Positions 8,265 to 15,953 of a stretch of 64,000 bases of DNA are shown here, piece after piece. The notes below the pieces were generated by a model, which was given only the letters and a program-made list of their open reading frames with translations, was not told the DNA's origin and did not search any database. Position 1 is the first letter of the stretch. Each line of letters opens with the position of its first letter. The position numbers and the translations under genes are program-made. The stretch is taken from the NCBI RefSeq assembly GCF_013030945.1, contig NZ_JABBXF010000004.1:62001-126000 (forward strand). The letters run 5' to 3'. The stretch is from Streptomyces morookaense (GTDB lineage: Bacteria; Actinomycetota; Actinomycetes; Streptomycetales; Streptomycetaceae).

Positions 8265-9662
8265 TTAGCCAAGGAGTTTCTTGGCCCTGGCGTCACGCTC
8301 CGCGGTCGCGCGGTCCTTCATGCCGAGCCCCCGGACCCAGGTGATCTGGGAGTGGTTCGTGGCCTGGACCCCGTGCAGGACCTTGGTGATCCTGATGCCT
8401 TCGCCCGTCAGGTTGAGCATGTCGATCCCGGAGCCCAGGAAGCGCGCCTGCCGGGGCGCATCGCCGGAGTAGTCGGCGGCGGACATCCCCGTGGCGACAG
8501 GGTGGTTCGTCCACTCGATGTTGTCGGCGGGCAGGTCGTCCAGGCCGTACTTCTTCGGGTCGCTGTTGACGTTGTAGAACTGCTTGACGTTCATGGGAGC
8601 GGATGTGACGGGGGTGCCGTCCTTCTTCGTCGTCCATGCCCCGCCCTCCACGGGATGCCGGACGAGGGGATGCGGGTGGCGTCCCTGCGCGAGATCCTCG
8701 GCGGTGAACTCCTCGTACGGCCGCGGCACATCGGTCTGCATCGCCACGAATGCGTTCTTCGACGGCGGGGTCTGCGCATCGTGCGGGAAGCTCAGCCACT
8801 CCTTTCCCGCCGCACGGTCGTCCGCGGCCGTCCGGCGGACGAGCTCGTCGGGGACGTCGTACTCGACGACCGCCCACGCCCGTTCCCGGGCCTGGTACTG
8901 GAGGGCCGTCACGAGGGCGGCGTTGCGATCCTCCTCCCAGAAATAGACCCCCTTGCCGAACTCGCCGCTCCCGGAGGGGTGCAGACGCCCCTCGCGCACC
9001 GTGCTCCCGGCCCCTCCGTCGCCCCTCCTCGCCACCAGGGCGTCCGCGTCGGCATCGGACACCCCGCGGTAGAACTTCATCCGCTGGATCACCGGCTCCT
9101 GTTGTGCACCTCCTGGGGGAGACGGCACGGGCTCGGCGCGCCCGGACAGCGCGCGCCGGGCACCGTCCTCCGCCGCGCGCTCGAAGCGGTCCCCGGGGTC
9201 GCTGACCCTGATGCCGTCGCCCCGGTCCGTGCCGGCCACCGGGCCGGACCGTTGTTGCAGCACATGGATCAACTCATGGGCCAGCGTGTGCCGGTCGAGG
9301 CCGCCTTCGCCGATGACGACATGGCTGCCGGCGGTGTACGCGCGCGCCCCGAGCCCGTCGGCGGACCGCCGGGCCGCCGCACCCGTGTGCAGCCGCACGT
9401 CGGAGAAGTCGGCGCCGAACCGGTCCTCCATCTCCTCCTTGAGCGGCACCGGCAACGGCCGCCCGGGGCTGCGCAGGACACCGAGGGCGGCGCCGGACCC
9501 CGGCCTGCCCCGCCCCAGCATCCGGGCCGCGGCGGCATTCCCCGCCCTGCGCTGCAGATCCAGGAGGACGGCCGCCGCCGGGCCGCCGGGCCCGACCGGT
9601 GACGGCGCGGAGGCGGACGTCCTCGCGGCCACGGGCCTCCGGCCCGGAACGTGCGTACGCAT
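8265..9662 (-). CDS. Putative eCIS effector: DUF4157 domain plus ADP-ribosyltransferase-like C-terminus
   Basis: This 465-residue protein begins with a disordered stretch and an AVLLDLQRRAGNAAAARML segment. A DUF4157 domain then runs from ~70 to ~140 and includes FSDVRLHTGAAA and the zinc-protease motif HELIH at ~129-133. DUF4157 is a common marker of eCIS-associated cargo. After a VIQR boundary at ~190-194, the C-terminal ~270 residues start with KFYRGVS and contain GEFGKGVYFWEEDRNAA near 233-249. That resembles the arginine strand and the FGKGxYF loop of ADP-ribosyltransferases, a comparison made by eye. The ATG at 9662 follows AAGGGG; an in-frame start 36 bases upstream is less good. The gene is first in the locus and is separated from the next by 453 bp, as expected for a swappable cargo gene. 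No immunity gene is evident. Confidence 0.72.
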   Translation of the reverse strand: MRTHVPGRRPVAARTSASAPSPVGPGGPAAAVLLDLQRRAGNAAAARMLGRGRPGSGAALGVLRSPGRPLPVPLKEEMEDRFGADFSDVRLHTGAAARRSADGLGARAYTAGSHVVIGEGGLDRHTLAHELIHVLQQRSGPVAGTDRGDGIRVSDPGDRFERAAEDGARRALSGRAEPVPSPPGGAQQEPVIQRMKFYRGVSDADADALVARRGDGGAGSTVREGRLHPSGSGEFGKGVYFWEEDRNAALVTALQYQARERAWAVVEYDVPDELVRRTAADDRAAGKEWLSFPHDAQTPPSKNAFVAMQTDVPRPYEEFTAEDLAQGRHPHPLVRHPVEGGAWTTKKDGTPVTSAPMNVKQFYNVNSDPKKYGLDDLPADNIEWTNHPVATGMSAADYSGDAPRQARFLGSGIDMLNLTGEGIRITKVLHGVQATNHSQITWVRGLGMKDRATAERDARAKKLLG

Positions 9663-9758
9663 GTGGTCCCCTTCCCTGACGGCGAACGGACAGACCATGC
9701 GTACAGCGTCGAACTCGGATGGGGGAAGGGGGACTTGCCGGGGCCGGCCCGGCTCGGA

Positions 9759-10211
9759 TCAGCCGGTGGAGACCTTGCGCACGGCGGTGTCGTCGGGTTC
9801 CAGCCGTCGCCCGTCCGCGGACAGCACTTCCAGTGCGCGGAGGCGCTGTTCGTGCCGGCGGTCGACCAGCTCCGAGTGCGGTTCGCCGGGCGTGAAGAAG
9901 TGCTGTTCGCCCCACTGCCGCAGCGCCACGATGACGGGGAAGAGTGCCTTGCCCTTCGGGGTCAGTACGTACTCGCGGTACGCGCTGCCGTCCGAGGCGG
10001 GGACGGATGCGAGGACGCCGCCGTCGACCAACGCCCGCAGCCGCGCGGTGAGGATGTTCTTCGCCACGCCGAGGCTGCGCTGGAACTCCCCGAAGCGCCG
10101 GCTTCCGTCGAAGGCGTCCCGCACGATCAGCAGGGACCACCAGTCGCCGATCGCGTCCACCGACCGGGCGACGGGGCAGTCGCTGTCGTCGAAGCGCGTC
10201 CTGGTCACCAT
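9759..10211 (-). CDS. HxlR-family transcriptional regulator
   Basis: This 150-residue protein is an HxlR-type winged-helix repressor. It has the family signature Cys in DDSDCPVARSVDAIGDWWSLLI, followed by RRFGEFQRSLGVAKNILTARLR as the recognition helix region and YVLTPKGKALFPVI as the wing. The single Cys near the N-terminus (~residue 11) is the position used for redox or electrophile sensing in several relatives. ATG at 10211 was preferred over an in-frame GTG 24 bases upstream because a GAGGG site precedes it. It is divergent from an MFS pump, the usual arrangement for a local regulator of efflux. Confidence 0.9.
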   Translation of the reverse strand: MVTRTRFDDSDCPVARSVDAIGDWWSLLIVRDAFDGSRRFGEFQRSLGVAKNILTARLRALVDGGVLASVPASDGSAYREYVLTPKGKALFPVIVALRQWGEQHFFTPGEPHSELVDRRHEQRLRALEVLSADGRRLEPDDTAVRKVSTG

Positions 10212-10238
10212 GGCGTCCCTCACTCCCGCTCTCACGAT

Positions 10239-10255
10239 GGTTGCAACATGCTACC
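10239..10255. promoter_or_regulatory. Candidate HxlR operator between regulator and pump
   Basis: The 104-bp gap between the divergent genes contains GGTTGC-aacat-GCTACC, an imperfect dyad of the form GGTNGC-N5-GCNACC. A second GCTACC follows 9 bases later. A winged-helix dimer could bind here and control both promoters. Binding is inferred from the dyad and position only. Confidence 0.4.
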
Positions 10256-10315
10256 GGCCAGGCTACCGTCACGGAACTGGTGGCAAGTTGAAACCGGATG
10301 GGCGGAGGGGTGCCG

Positions 10316-11545
10316 ATGGCTGTGACACGACGGACCGAGGTCCGGGGCAGGGAAGGTTCCGGGCCGGTTCTCTCCCGCGGACTCGTCGCCCTGTTGGCCG
10401 TCGCCTGCGGGGCGGCGGTGGCCAACGTCTACTTCGCCCAGCCGCTCCTGGTGACCATAGGTCACGACCTCGCCATGAGCCCGGCGCTCGTCGGCGGCGT
10501 GGTCACCCTCACGCACGTCGGGTACGGGCTGGGACTCTTCTTCCTCGTGCCGTTGGGCGACGTGGCCGACCGCAGACGCCTCATCGTCGCCCAATTACTC
10601 TTCCTGGTAGGCGTGTTGGCCGTCGTGGCCACCGCCCGTACGGCGGCGGTCCTGCTCGCGGGCATGGCCGCGACGGGGCTTCTCGCCGTCGTCACGCAGA
10701 CAATGGTGGCCTTCGCGGCCTCGCTGGCCCCTCCGGCCGCGCGCGGCCGGGTCGTCGGTCTGGTCACCAGCGGAGTCGTCATCGGGATCCTGCTCGCCCG
10801 CACCGTATCCGGCCTCCTGGCCGATCTCGCGGGCTGGCGCTCCGTGTACGCCGCCTCGGCGGCGCTCACCGCTCTGCTCGCCCTGGTCCTGCACCGCGTG
10901 CTGCCGCGCCGGACCGACGCACCGCCGGCATCAACTCTGCGCTACGGACAGCTTCTTCGCTCGACGGTCGCCCTGTTCGCGCGGGAACCCCTGCTGCGGC
11001 TCCGGGCCCTGTACTGTCTGCTGGTCTTCGCAGCCTTCAGCACCTTGTGGAGCAGCATCGCGCTGCCGCTCGGCGAGGCCCCGTACTTCCTGCCGCACAG
11101 CGCAATCGGCGCGCTCGGCCTGATCGGTGTCGCCGGCGCCCTCGCCGCGAACGTGGCCGGCCGCCTGAACGACCGCGGGCTCTCCCGGCGGACCACCGGC
11201 ATCGCCCTGGCCCTGCTCGCCGTCTCCTGGCTGCCGTTGGCCTTCACCCGCAGCTCGCTCTGGGCCCTGGCCGGCGGGGTGGTCCTCCTCGACCTCGCCG
11301 TGCAGGCCGTCCACGTCACCAACCAGACCCTGATCCACGCCCTGCACCCGGACGCGGGCAGCCGGCTGATCGGCGGGTACATGGTCTTCTACTCGATCGG
11401 CAGTGCCACCGGCGCCCTCGCCGCAACCGCCCTCTACGCGGCGGCCGGCTGGGGCGCCGTCTGCGCACTGGGCGCCGCGTTCAGCTGCCTCGGGCTCCTG
11501 CTGTGGGTGTGTGCACAGCGCACGTCGTCACCTGATGGGGCGTAG
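10316..11545 (+). CDS. MFS transporter (drug-efflux type)
   Basis: This 409-residue protein has about twelve hydrophobic segments and belongs to the major facilitator superfamily, DHA1-like. The loop between segments 2 and 3 has the family motif A as VPLGDVADRRRLI. TM1 contains ANVYFAQPLLVTIG, typical of the YfcJ/YdhP-like group of multidrug and sugar-efflux carriers. The ATG at 10316 is preceded by GGAGGGG. It is divergent from an HxlR repressor, so it is probably induced by a small toxic ligand. The substrate cannot be read from the sequence. Confidence 0.9.
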   Translation: MAVTRRTEVRGREGSGPVLSRGLVALLAVACGAAVANVYFAQPLLVTIGHDLAMSPALVGGVVTLTHVGYGLGLFFLVPLGDVADRRRLIVAQLLFLVGVLAVVATARTAAVLLAGMAATGLLAVVTQTMVAFAASLAPPAARGRVVGLVTSGVVIGILLARTVSGLLADLAGWRSVYAASAALTALLALVLHRVLPRRTDAPPASTLRYGQLLRSTVALFAREPLLRLRALYCLLVFAAFSTLWSSIALPLGEAPYFLPHSAIGALGLIGVAGALAANVAGRLNDRGLSRRTTGIALALLAVSWLPLAFTRSSLWALAGGVVLLDLAVQAVHVTNQTLIHALHPDAGSRLIGGYMVFYSIGSATGALAATALYAAAGWGAVCALGAAFSCLGLLLWVCAQRTSSPDGA

Positions 11546-11630
11546 TGCGGCCGCCCCCGGCCTGCCCGCCGCGCTCGGCGTCTAGCGTGGTGCGCCGTCC
11601 GCCTTCCCGCCGGCTCGCAGGGGGTACGGG

Positions 11631-13208
11631 GTGCCGTCACGTCGTGAGTTCGCCGGACTGTGCTCCGGGGGTGCCCTGAGCGCCCTCACCACGCTGACCC
11701 TGGGCTCTCCGGGCAGCAGGGCGTGGGCCGTTGCAGCAGGGCGCACCCACTTCCGCGCCGTCGTCGTGGGTTCGGGCTTCGGCGGGGCGGTGGCGGCGCT
11801 GCGGCTGGGGGAGGCGGGGGTCGACACGCTGGTGCTGGAGCGCGGCCAGGAGTGGGGGACCAGCCCGACCCGTGCGGTCTTCGGCTCGCAGGAGCGGGTC
11901 AGCGGGCGCATGTTCTGGTTCCGTTCCGTCGCCAGGTGGCCCGGTGTGCTGCCCGTGCCCGTGCGGCCGCAGCCGGGCCTGGCCGAGGTGTCGGAGGAAC
12001 GGAACCTGGACATCCTGTGCGCCGCTGCCGTCGGCGGCGGTTCGATCATGTACACCGGGGTCACCGTCGCGCCGCCCCGTTCCGGGTTCGAGGCGCTCTA
12101 CCCCGCGCAGCTGTCCTACGACGAGTTCGCGGCGCGCTGGTTCCCCCGGGCCGTGGCCGGCCTGGGAGCCGGTGTCATGCCGCAGGACATCTACGCCTCC
12201 CCGCCCTTCACCCATTCCCGGCTGTGGGACCGGCAGATGCGGCGCGCGGGACACCCTCCCGTCCCCGCGCTCTCCACCTTCGACTGGGACGTGCTGCGCG
12301 CCGAACTGCGGGGCGCGGTCCGCCCCTCGGCGATCGCGGGCGAGACGGACTTCGGCTGCTCGGACGGGGCGAAGAAGTCCCTCACCCGCTCCTACCTCCC
12401 CAGAGCACTGGCCACGGGTCACGTCCAACTGCGGCCCCTGCACGAGGTGCGTACGATCCGTCGCCGGCCGCGCGGCGGCTACGCCCTGCAGGTGCGGCGG
12501 CTCGACCCGGCGGGGGCCACGGCCGGCACCGACGAGTACACCTGCGACCTGCTGTTCGTGTGCGCAGGCACGTTGAACACCAACCGCCTGCTGGTGGCGG
12601 CCCGGGACCGCGGCGAGCTGCCCGGCCTGCCCGCCGCGGTGGGCACCGGGTTCGGGACCAACGGCGACCAGATGGGCGCCCGTTCGACGCTCCTGGACCG
12701 CACCGGCCCGTCCCAGGGGGCTCCGTGCGCGTCCACCTTCTTCTTCCCCGCGAGGTACCCGCAGCCGGTCCGGGTGGAGAGCTGGCAGTGGCTGGGCGCA
12801 CACGGGAGCCCGCTGCTGTTCACGCTGCTGCTCACCGTCGACCGCGACAACCGCGGCAGGTTCGTCCACCACGCGCGCAACGGCACGGTGGGGCTTGCGG
12901 ACTGGGACCCGGCCCATCAGCGGCCCTCGGCCCGGTCGCTCGCGCTGTACCAGGAGGACATCCTGTCCGCCAACCCCGGACTGGCCACCGTGGCGCTGAA
13001 CTACCCGGCCCCCTTCACCGCCCACCCCCTGGGTGGGTGCGCCATCGGGGAGTGCACGGACCTGGAGGGCCGGGTCCACGGGGAGCCCGGACTCTACGTC
13101 CTGGACGGCTCGTTGATCCCCGGCAACGTGGGAGGGGCCAATCCGTCGTTGATGATCACCGCGCTCGCGGAGCGGGCCATGTCCGGGATCGTCGCCGCGG
13201 GGGGATGA
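11631..13208 (+). CDS. GMC oxidoreductase, cholesterol-oxidase-like, Tat-exported
   Basis: This 525-residue flavoenzyme starts with a twin-arginine signal (SRREFAGLCSGGALSAL) ending near AWA at ~33. The FAD-binding Rossmann motif VVVGSGFGGAVAALRLGEAG lies at ~44-63. The C-terminal catalytic block has HPLGG with His ~465 and GGANPSLMITALAERA with Asn ~504, matching the His/Asn pair of cholesterol oxidases. The likely reaction is oxidation and isomerisation of a 3-beta-hydroxysterol, giving H2O2 outside the cell. The GTG start is preceded by a G-rich site. It stands alone, with an HD-domain gene 65 bp downstream. A different sterol or alcohol substrate is possible. Confidence 0.85.
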   Translation: MPSRREFAGLCSGGALSALTTLTLGSPGSRAWAVAAGRTHFRAVVVGSGFGGAVAALRLGEAGVDTLVLERGQEWGTSPTRAVFGSQERVSGRMFWFRSVARWPGVLPVPVRPQPGLAEVSEERNLDILCAAAVGGGSIMYTGVTVAPPRSGFEALYPAQLSYDEFAARWFPRAVAGLGAGVMPQDIYASPPFTHSRLWDRQMRRAGHPPVPALSTFDWDVLRAELRGAVRPSAIAGETDFGCSDGAKKSLTRSYLPRALATGHVQLRPLHEVRTIRRRPRGGYALQVRRLDPAGATAGTDEYTCDLLFVCAGTLNTNRLLVAARDRGELPGLPAAVGTGFGTNGDQMGARSTLLDRTGPSQGAPCASTFFFPARYPQPVRVESWQWLGAHGSPLLFTLLLTVDRDNRGRFVHHARNGTVGLADWDPAHQRPSARSLALYQEDILSANPGLATVALNYPAPFTAHPLGGCAIGECTDLEGRVHGEPGLYVLDGSLIPGNVGGANPSLMITALAERAMSGIVAAGG

Positions 13209-13273
13209 CGGGCCCTGCACGGGCCGATCCGGCTCCGGCTACCGTGCATCCCACCGCAACGAAGGAGTGAACG

Positions 13274-13780
13274 ATGAAGTCCGTCCGCGAGGTCGAGACC
13301 CTGGCGCATGACGCGCACGCCGGGCAGGTGGACAAGACGGGCGTGCCGTACATCGAGCATGTGCGCGCGGTTGCCGCGGGTCTCGCGCCGTTCGGCGAGG
13401 AACTCGTCATGGCCGGGCTGCTGCACGACGTCATCGAGGACACCGACTGGACCGCCGGGCGTCTGCGTGCCGCCGGTGTCCCGCCCCGGGTCGTCCGGAT
13501 CGTCGAGGCGGTGACCAACGAGGCGGGGCTGACGCACGCCGAGAAGATCCGGCGGATCACCGGCGACGCACAGGCGACCCTCGTGAAGATCGCCGACAAC
13601 GCGCACAACTCCCGCCCCGAACGGGCCGCCCGGCTGCCGCAGGAACAGCGGGACCGCCTCGCGGCGAAGTACCGCGCGGCGCGCGACGTGCTGTGGCCGG
13701 CCGCGAACAGGGACGACATCGAGGGCATCGTGCGCATCGTCAATCCCTCGTTGCTCATGGAGCTGGACGAACACCACTGA
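13274..13780 (+). CDS. HD-domain metal-dependent phosphohydrolase (MESH1/RelA-HD-like)
   Basis: This 168-residue single-domain protein has the HD-superfamily metal ligands. His occurs in LAHDAHAGQVDKTGVPYIEH, the HD pair in MAGLLHDVIEDTDW, and a distal Asp in LVKIADNAHNSRP. This pattern matches the hydrolase half of Rel/SpoT and small (p)ppGpp hydrolases such as MESH1. Alarmone or nucleotide hydrolysis is therefore likely, but the substrate is not proven. A GAAGGAG site lies 7 bases before the ATG. It is cytoplasmic with no other domain. Confidence 0.82.
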   Translation: MKSVREVETLAHDAHAGQVDKTGVPYIEHVRAVAAGLAPFGEELVMAGLLHDVIEDTDWTAGRLRAAGVPPRVVRIVEAVTNEAGLTHAEKIRRITGDAQATLVKIADNAHNSRPERAARLPQEQRDRLAAKYRAARDVLWPAANRDDIEGIVRIVNPSLLMELDEHH

Positions 13781-13795
13781 TCCGAGGCGGCGTTC

Positions 13796-14785
13796 TCACG
13801 TCGCCCGGGCGTACGACGCGAGGCGGTCGGCGTGCGCGACGACGAGGTCGCGCAGTTCGTCGGGGCGCTCGATGACGAACGGCCGGTCGAGCGAGGCGAG
13901 TACCGGAGGCAGCCAGTCGAGCCGCTCCGCCCTCAACTCGACGCGCAGCCAGCGCTCGGCCGTCCGGTCGTGGCCTGCGGTGGGTTCGTACGCCTCCAGG
14001 GTCGCGACAGCGGCGGGCAGGCGGGCGCGGATCTGCTCCACCGTCCCGTGGACCCGCAAGGTCACCTCGTGCCGGTACGCGGCCGTGGCGAAACCTGCCA
14101 GCAGGCGCTGTGCCGGAGGGGGACCCGTGGGCGCCTCGAACGAGCCGGGCAGGGTCCTGGCGTCCGCGATGCGGTCGAGCCGGAAGGTCCGGTCCTCGCC
14201 GGTCCGGGCGTCCTCGCCGGTGACGTACCACCGGCCCGCATGGGCGACGATCCCGTCCGCGTGCAGCGTGCGTTCGCTGCACCGTCCTTCGCGGTCGGTG
14301 TAGCGGATCGAGACGGGCCGGCAGTGGCGCACCGCATCGGCGACGGTGAGCAGGACCCCGGCGTCCGGGGTGTCGAACTCGCCCGGCTGGTCGGTGAAGG
14401 CGAGGGTCTCCAGGAGGGTGTCGAGCCGGCGGGCGATGTGCCGGGGCAGCACCCGCCGGATCTTCGCCGTTGCCGTCTCGTTCGCCGTGCGCTCCGTCGT
14501 CGTCAGCCCCGTCCGGCGGCCGGCGACCAGGCCGAGCAGCACGGCCAGTGCCTCCTCGTCACCGAACATGAGCGGAGGCAGACGGTGGCCGGGGGCGAGC
14601 CGGTAGCCGCCGTAGCGGCCGCGCACCGATTCCACGGGCACGTCCAGGTCGATCAGCTGGTTCACGTACCGCCGCACGGTGCGCCCGTCGACGCCGAGCC
14701 GGTCGGCGAGTTCGGCCACGGTACGGGTGCCGCCCGACTGCAGCAGCTCCAGGAGGGTCAGTACGCGGCCGGCAGGTCGAGGCAT
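13796..14785 (-). CDS. WYL-domain transcriptional regulator (YafY-like)
   Basis: This 329-residue regulator has an N-terminal HTH_11 domain (VLTLLELLQSGGTRTVAELA ... VDGRTVRRYVNQL). A WYL ligand-sensing domain is centred on RPVSIRYTDREG ... RWYVTGEDARTGEDRTFRLDRI. The C-terminal region is ERWLRVELRAERLDWLPPVLAS. The ATG at 14785 is used; TAGGTT just 10 bases upstream suggests a nearly leaderless transcript. It is divergent from a VOC-fold gene, a very common YafY/VOC pairing in streptomycetes, so it probably controls that gene. The ligand is unknown. Confidence 0.9.
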   Translation of the reverse strand: MPRPAGRVLTLLELLQSGGTRTVAELADRLGVDGRTVRRYVNQLIDLDVPVESVRGRYGGYRLAPGHRLPPLMFGDEEALAVLLGLVAGRRTGLTTTERTANETATAKIRRVLPRHIARRLDTLLETLAFTDQPGEFDTPDAGVLLTVADAVRHCRPVSIRYTDREGRCSERTLHADGIVAHAGRWYVTGEDARTGEDRTFRLDRIADARTLPGSFEAPTGPPPAQRLLAGFATAAYRHEVTLRVHGTVEQIRARLPAAVATLEAYEPTAGHDRTAERWLRVELRAERLDWLPPVLASLDRPFVIERPDELRDLVVAHADRLASYARAT

Positions 14786-14878
14786 GGGCACAACCTAACC
14801 CGGATACCGGACCGATTCTGTCCCCTATTTCTCCTAGCCTGCGGAGCGCACGACGTCAGCACAGCCAAGGAGATTCCC
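14786..14878. promoter_or_regulatory. Divergent promoter region of WYL regulator and VOC gene
   Basis: This 93-bp region is more AT-rich than the flanking genes. It contains CCGG-ATA-CCGG at 14800-14810, a short symmetrical element. A TAGGTT -10-like box lies on the minus strand beside the regulator start, and TAGCCT on the plus strand about 40 bases before the VOC start. Overlapping promoters controlled by the WYL protein are inferred. Confidence 0.4.
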
Positions 14879-15280
14879 ATGGACTTCGTCTCGATCCGCA
14901 TCATCACCGGCGACGTGGCGCGCCTCGTCGCGTTCTACGAGCGCGCCACCGGGGCGCGGGCGGCGTGGGCCACCGAGAACTTCGCCGAACTCAGGACCGC
15001 GGGCGGTGCGACCCTCGCGATCGCGGGCACCCGCACCGTCCCGCTGTTCGCCCCGGGCTCCGCCCGCCCGGCGGACAACCACAGCGTGATCACCGAGTTC
15101 CTCGTCGACGACGTGGACCGCGTGTACGAGAACCTGACCGGCTTCGTCACCGACTTCGTCAACGAGCCCACCACGATGCCCTGGGGCAACCGCTCGCTGC
15201 TGTTCCGGGACCCCGACGGCAACCTCGTCAACTTCTTCACCCCCGTCAACCGCCCTTCCGCCGGCGCATCCGCCGGATGA
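14879..15280 (+). CDS. VOC-fold protein (glyoxalase/bleomycin-resistance superfamily)
   Basis: This 133-residue protein has one vicinal-oxygen-chelate domain: an N-terminal MDFVSIRIITGDVARLVAFYE and a C-terminal RSLLFRDPDGNLVNFFTPV. The ATG lies 7 bases after AAGGAG. It is divergent from the WYL regulator, and its last 35 bases overlap the 3' end of the convergent DedA gene. The family includes lyases, dioxygenases and ligand-sequestering resistance proteins; the substrate is not apparent. Induction through the neighbouring regulator is likely. Confidence 0.85.
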   Translation: MDFVSIRIITGDVARLVAFYERATGARAAWATENFAELRTAGGATLAIAGTRTVPLFAPGSARPADNHSVITEFLVDDVDRVYENLTGFVTDFVNEPTTMPWGNRSLLFRDPDGNLVNFFTPVNRPSAGASAG

Positions 15281-15872
15281 TGAGCACCGCGGCGGCCACG
15301 CCCACGGCCGCGAGCAGATACAGCTCGGAGCGTTCGACGGCCGGGTAGACAGTGTCCAGGTGCTGCCCTGCGAAGTAGCCGAGACCGACCCAGACGGCGA
15401 CCCACAGGGCGGCTCCCAGGGCGTTGAAGGCCAGGAACCGCCGCCAGGGCATTTCGCTCATCCCGGCCACGATGCCGTTGATCTGGCGCAGGCCCTCGAT
15501 GAACCGGGCCACCGTGACGATCTGGCCGCCGTGCCGGACGAAGAACGCCTGGGCCTTGTGCAGGCGTTCCTCGGTGAGGAGGACGTAGCGGCCGTAGCGG
15601 GTCACCAGCGGCCGGCCGCCGTAGCGGCCGATGGCGTAGCCGACGTTGTCGCCCAGGACGGCGGCGGAGAAGGCGATGCAGGCGACCGCCACGACGTTCA
15701 GCCGCTCCGCTCCCGCGTAGACCGCGGCCGCGATCATCACGGTCTCGCCGGGCACGGGAACCCCGAAGTCCTCGATGAACACCAGGACGGCGACGGCCGC
15801 ATAGCCCCAGTGGTCCAGGACCGGCGCGAGCTCGCTGAGGAACCCGGGCAGCGGAGGAGGGGCTGGCGCCAT
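15246..15872 (-). CDS. DedA-family integral membrane protein
   Basis: This 208-residue membrane protein has the DedA/SNARE-associated core, with FIEDFGVPVPGETVMIAAAVYAG near the start, GDNVGYAIGRYGGRPLV in the middle and RFIEGLRQINGIVAGMSEMPWRRF. The Glu and Arg residues in these stretches are the conserved charged positions of the family. A last hydrophobic helix is followed by IIRRMRRRKGG. DedA proteins take part in lipid-carrier (undecaprenyl phosphate) recycling or membrane homeostasis. The gene is convergent with the VOC gene and overlaps it by 35 bases. Confidence 0.9.
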   Translation of the reverse strand: MAPAPPPLPGFLSELAPVLDHWGYAAVAVLVFIEDFGVPVPGETVMIAAAVYAGAERLNVVAVACIAFSAAVLGDNVGYAIGRYGGRPLVTRYGRYVLLTEERLHKAQAFFVRHGGQIVTVARFIEGLRQINGIVAGMSEMPWRRFLAFNALGAALWVAVWVGLGYFAGQHLDTVYPAVERSELYLLAAVGVAAAVLIIRRMRRRKGG

Positions 15873-15953
15873 GGCGGGACCTCCTCGGGCCGGAGTGGGC
15901 GGCGGACGCGTCGTGGACGAGTATCCAGTACCCCGCGCGCCGGGCGGCGGTCC

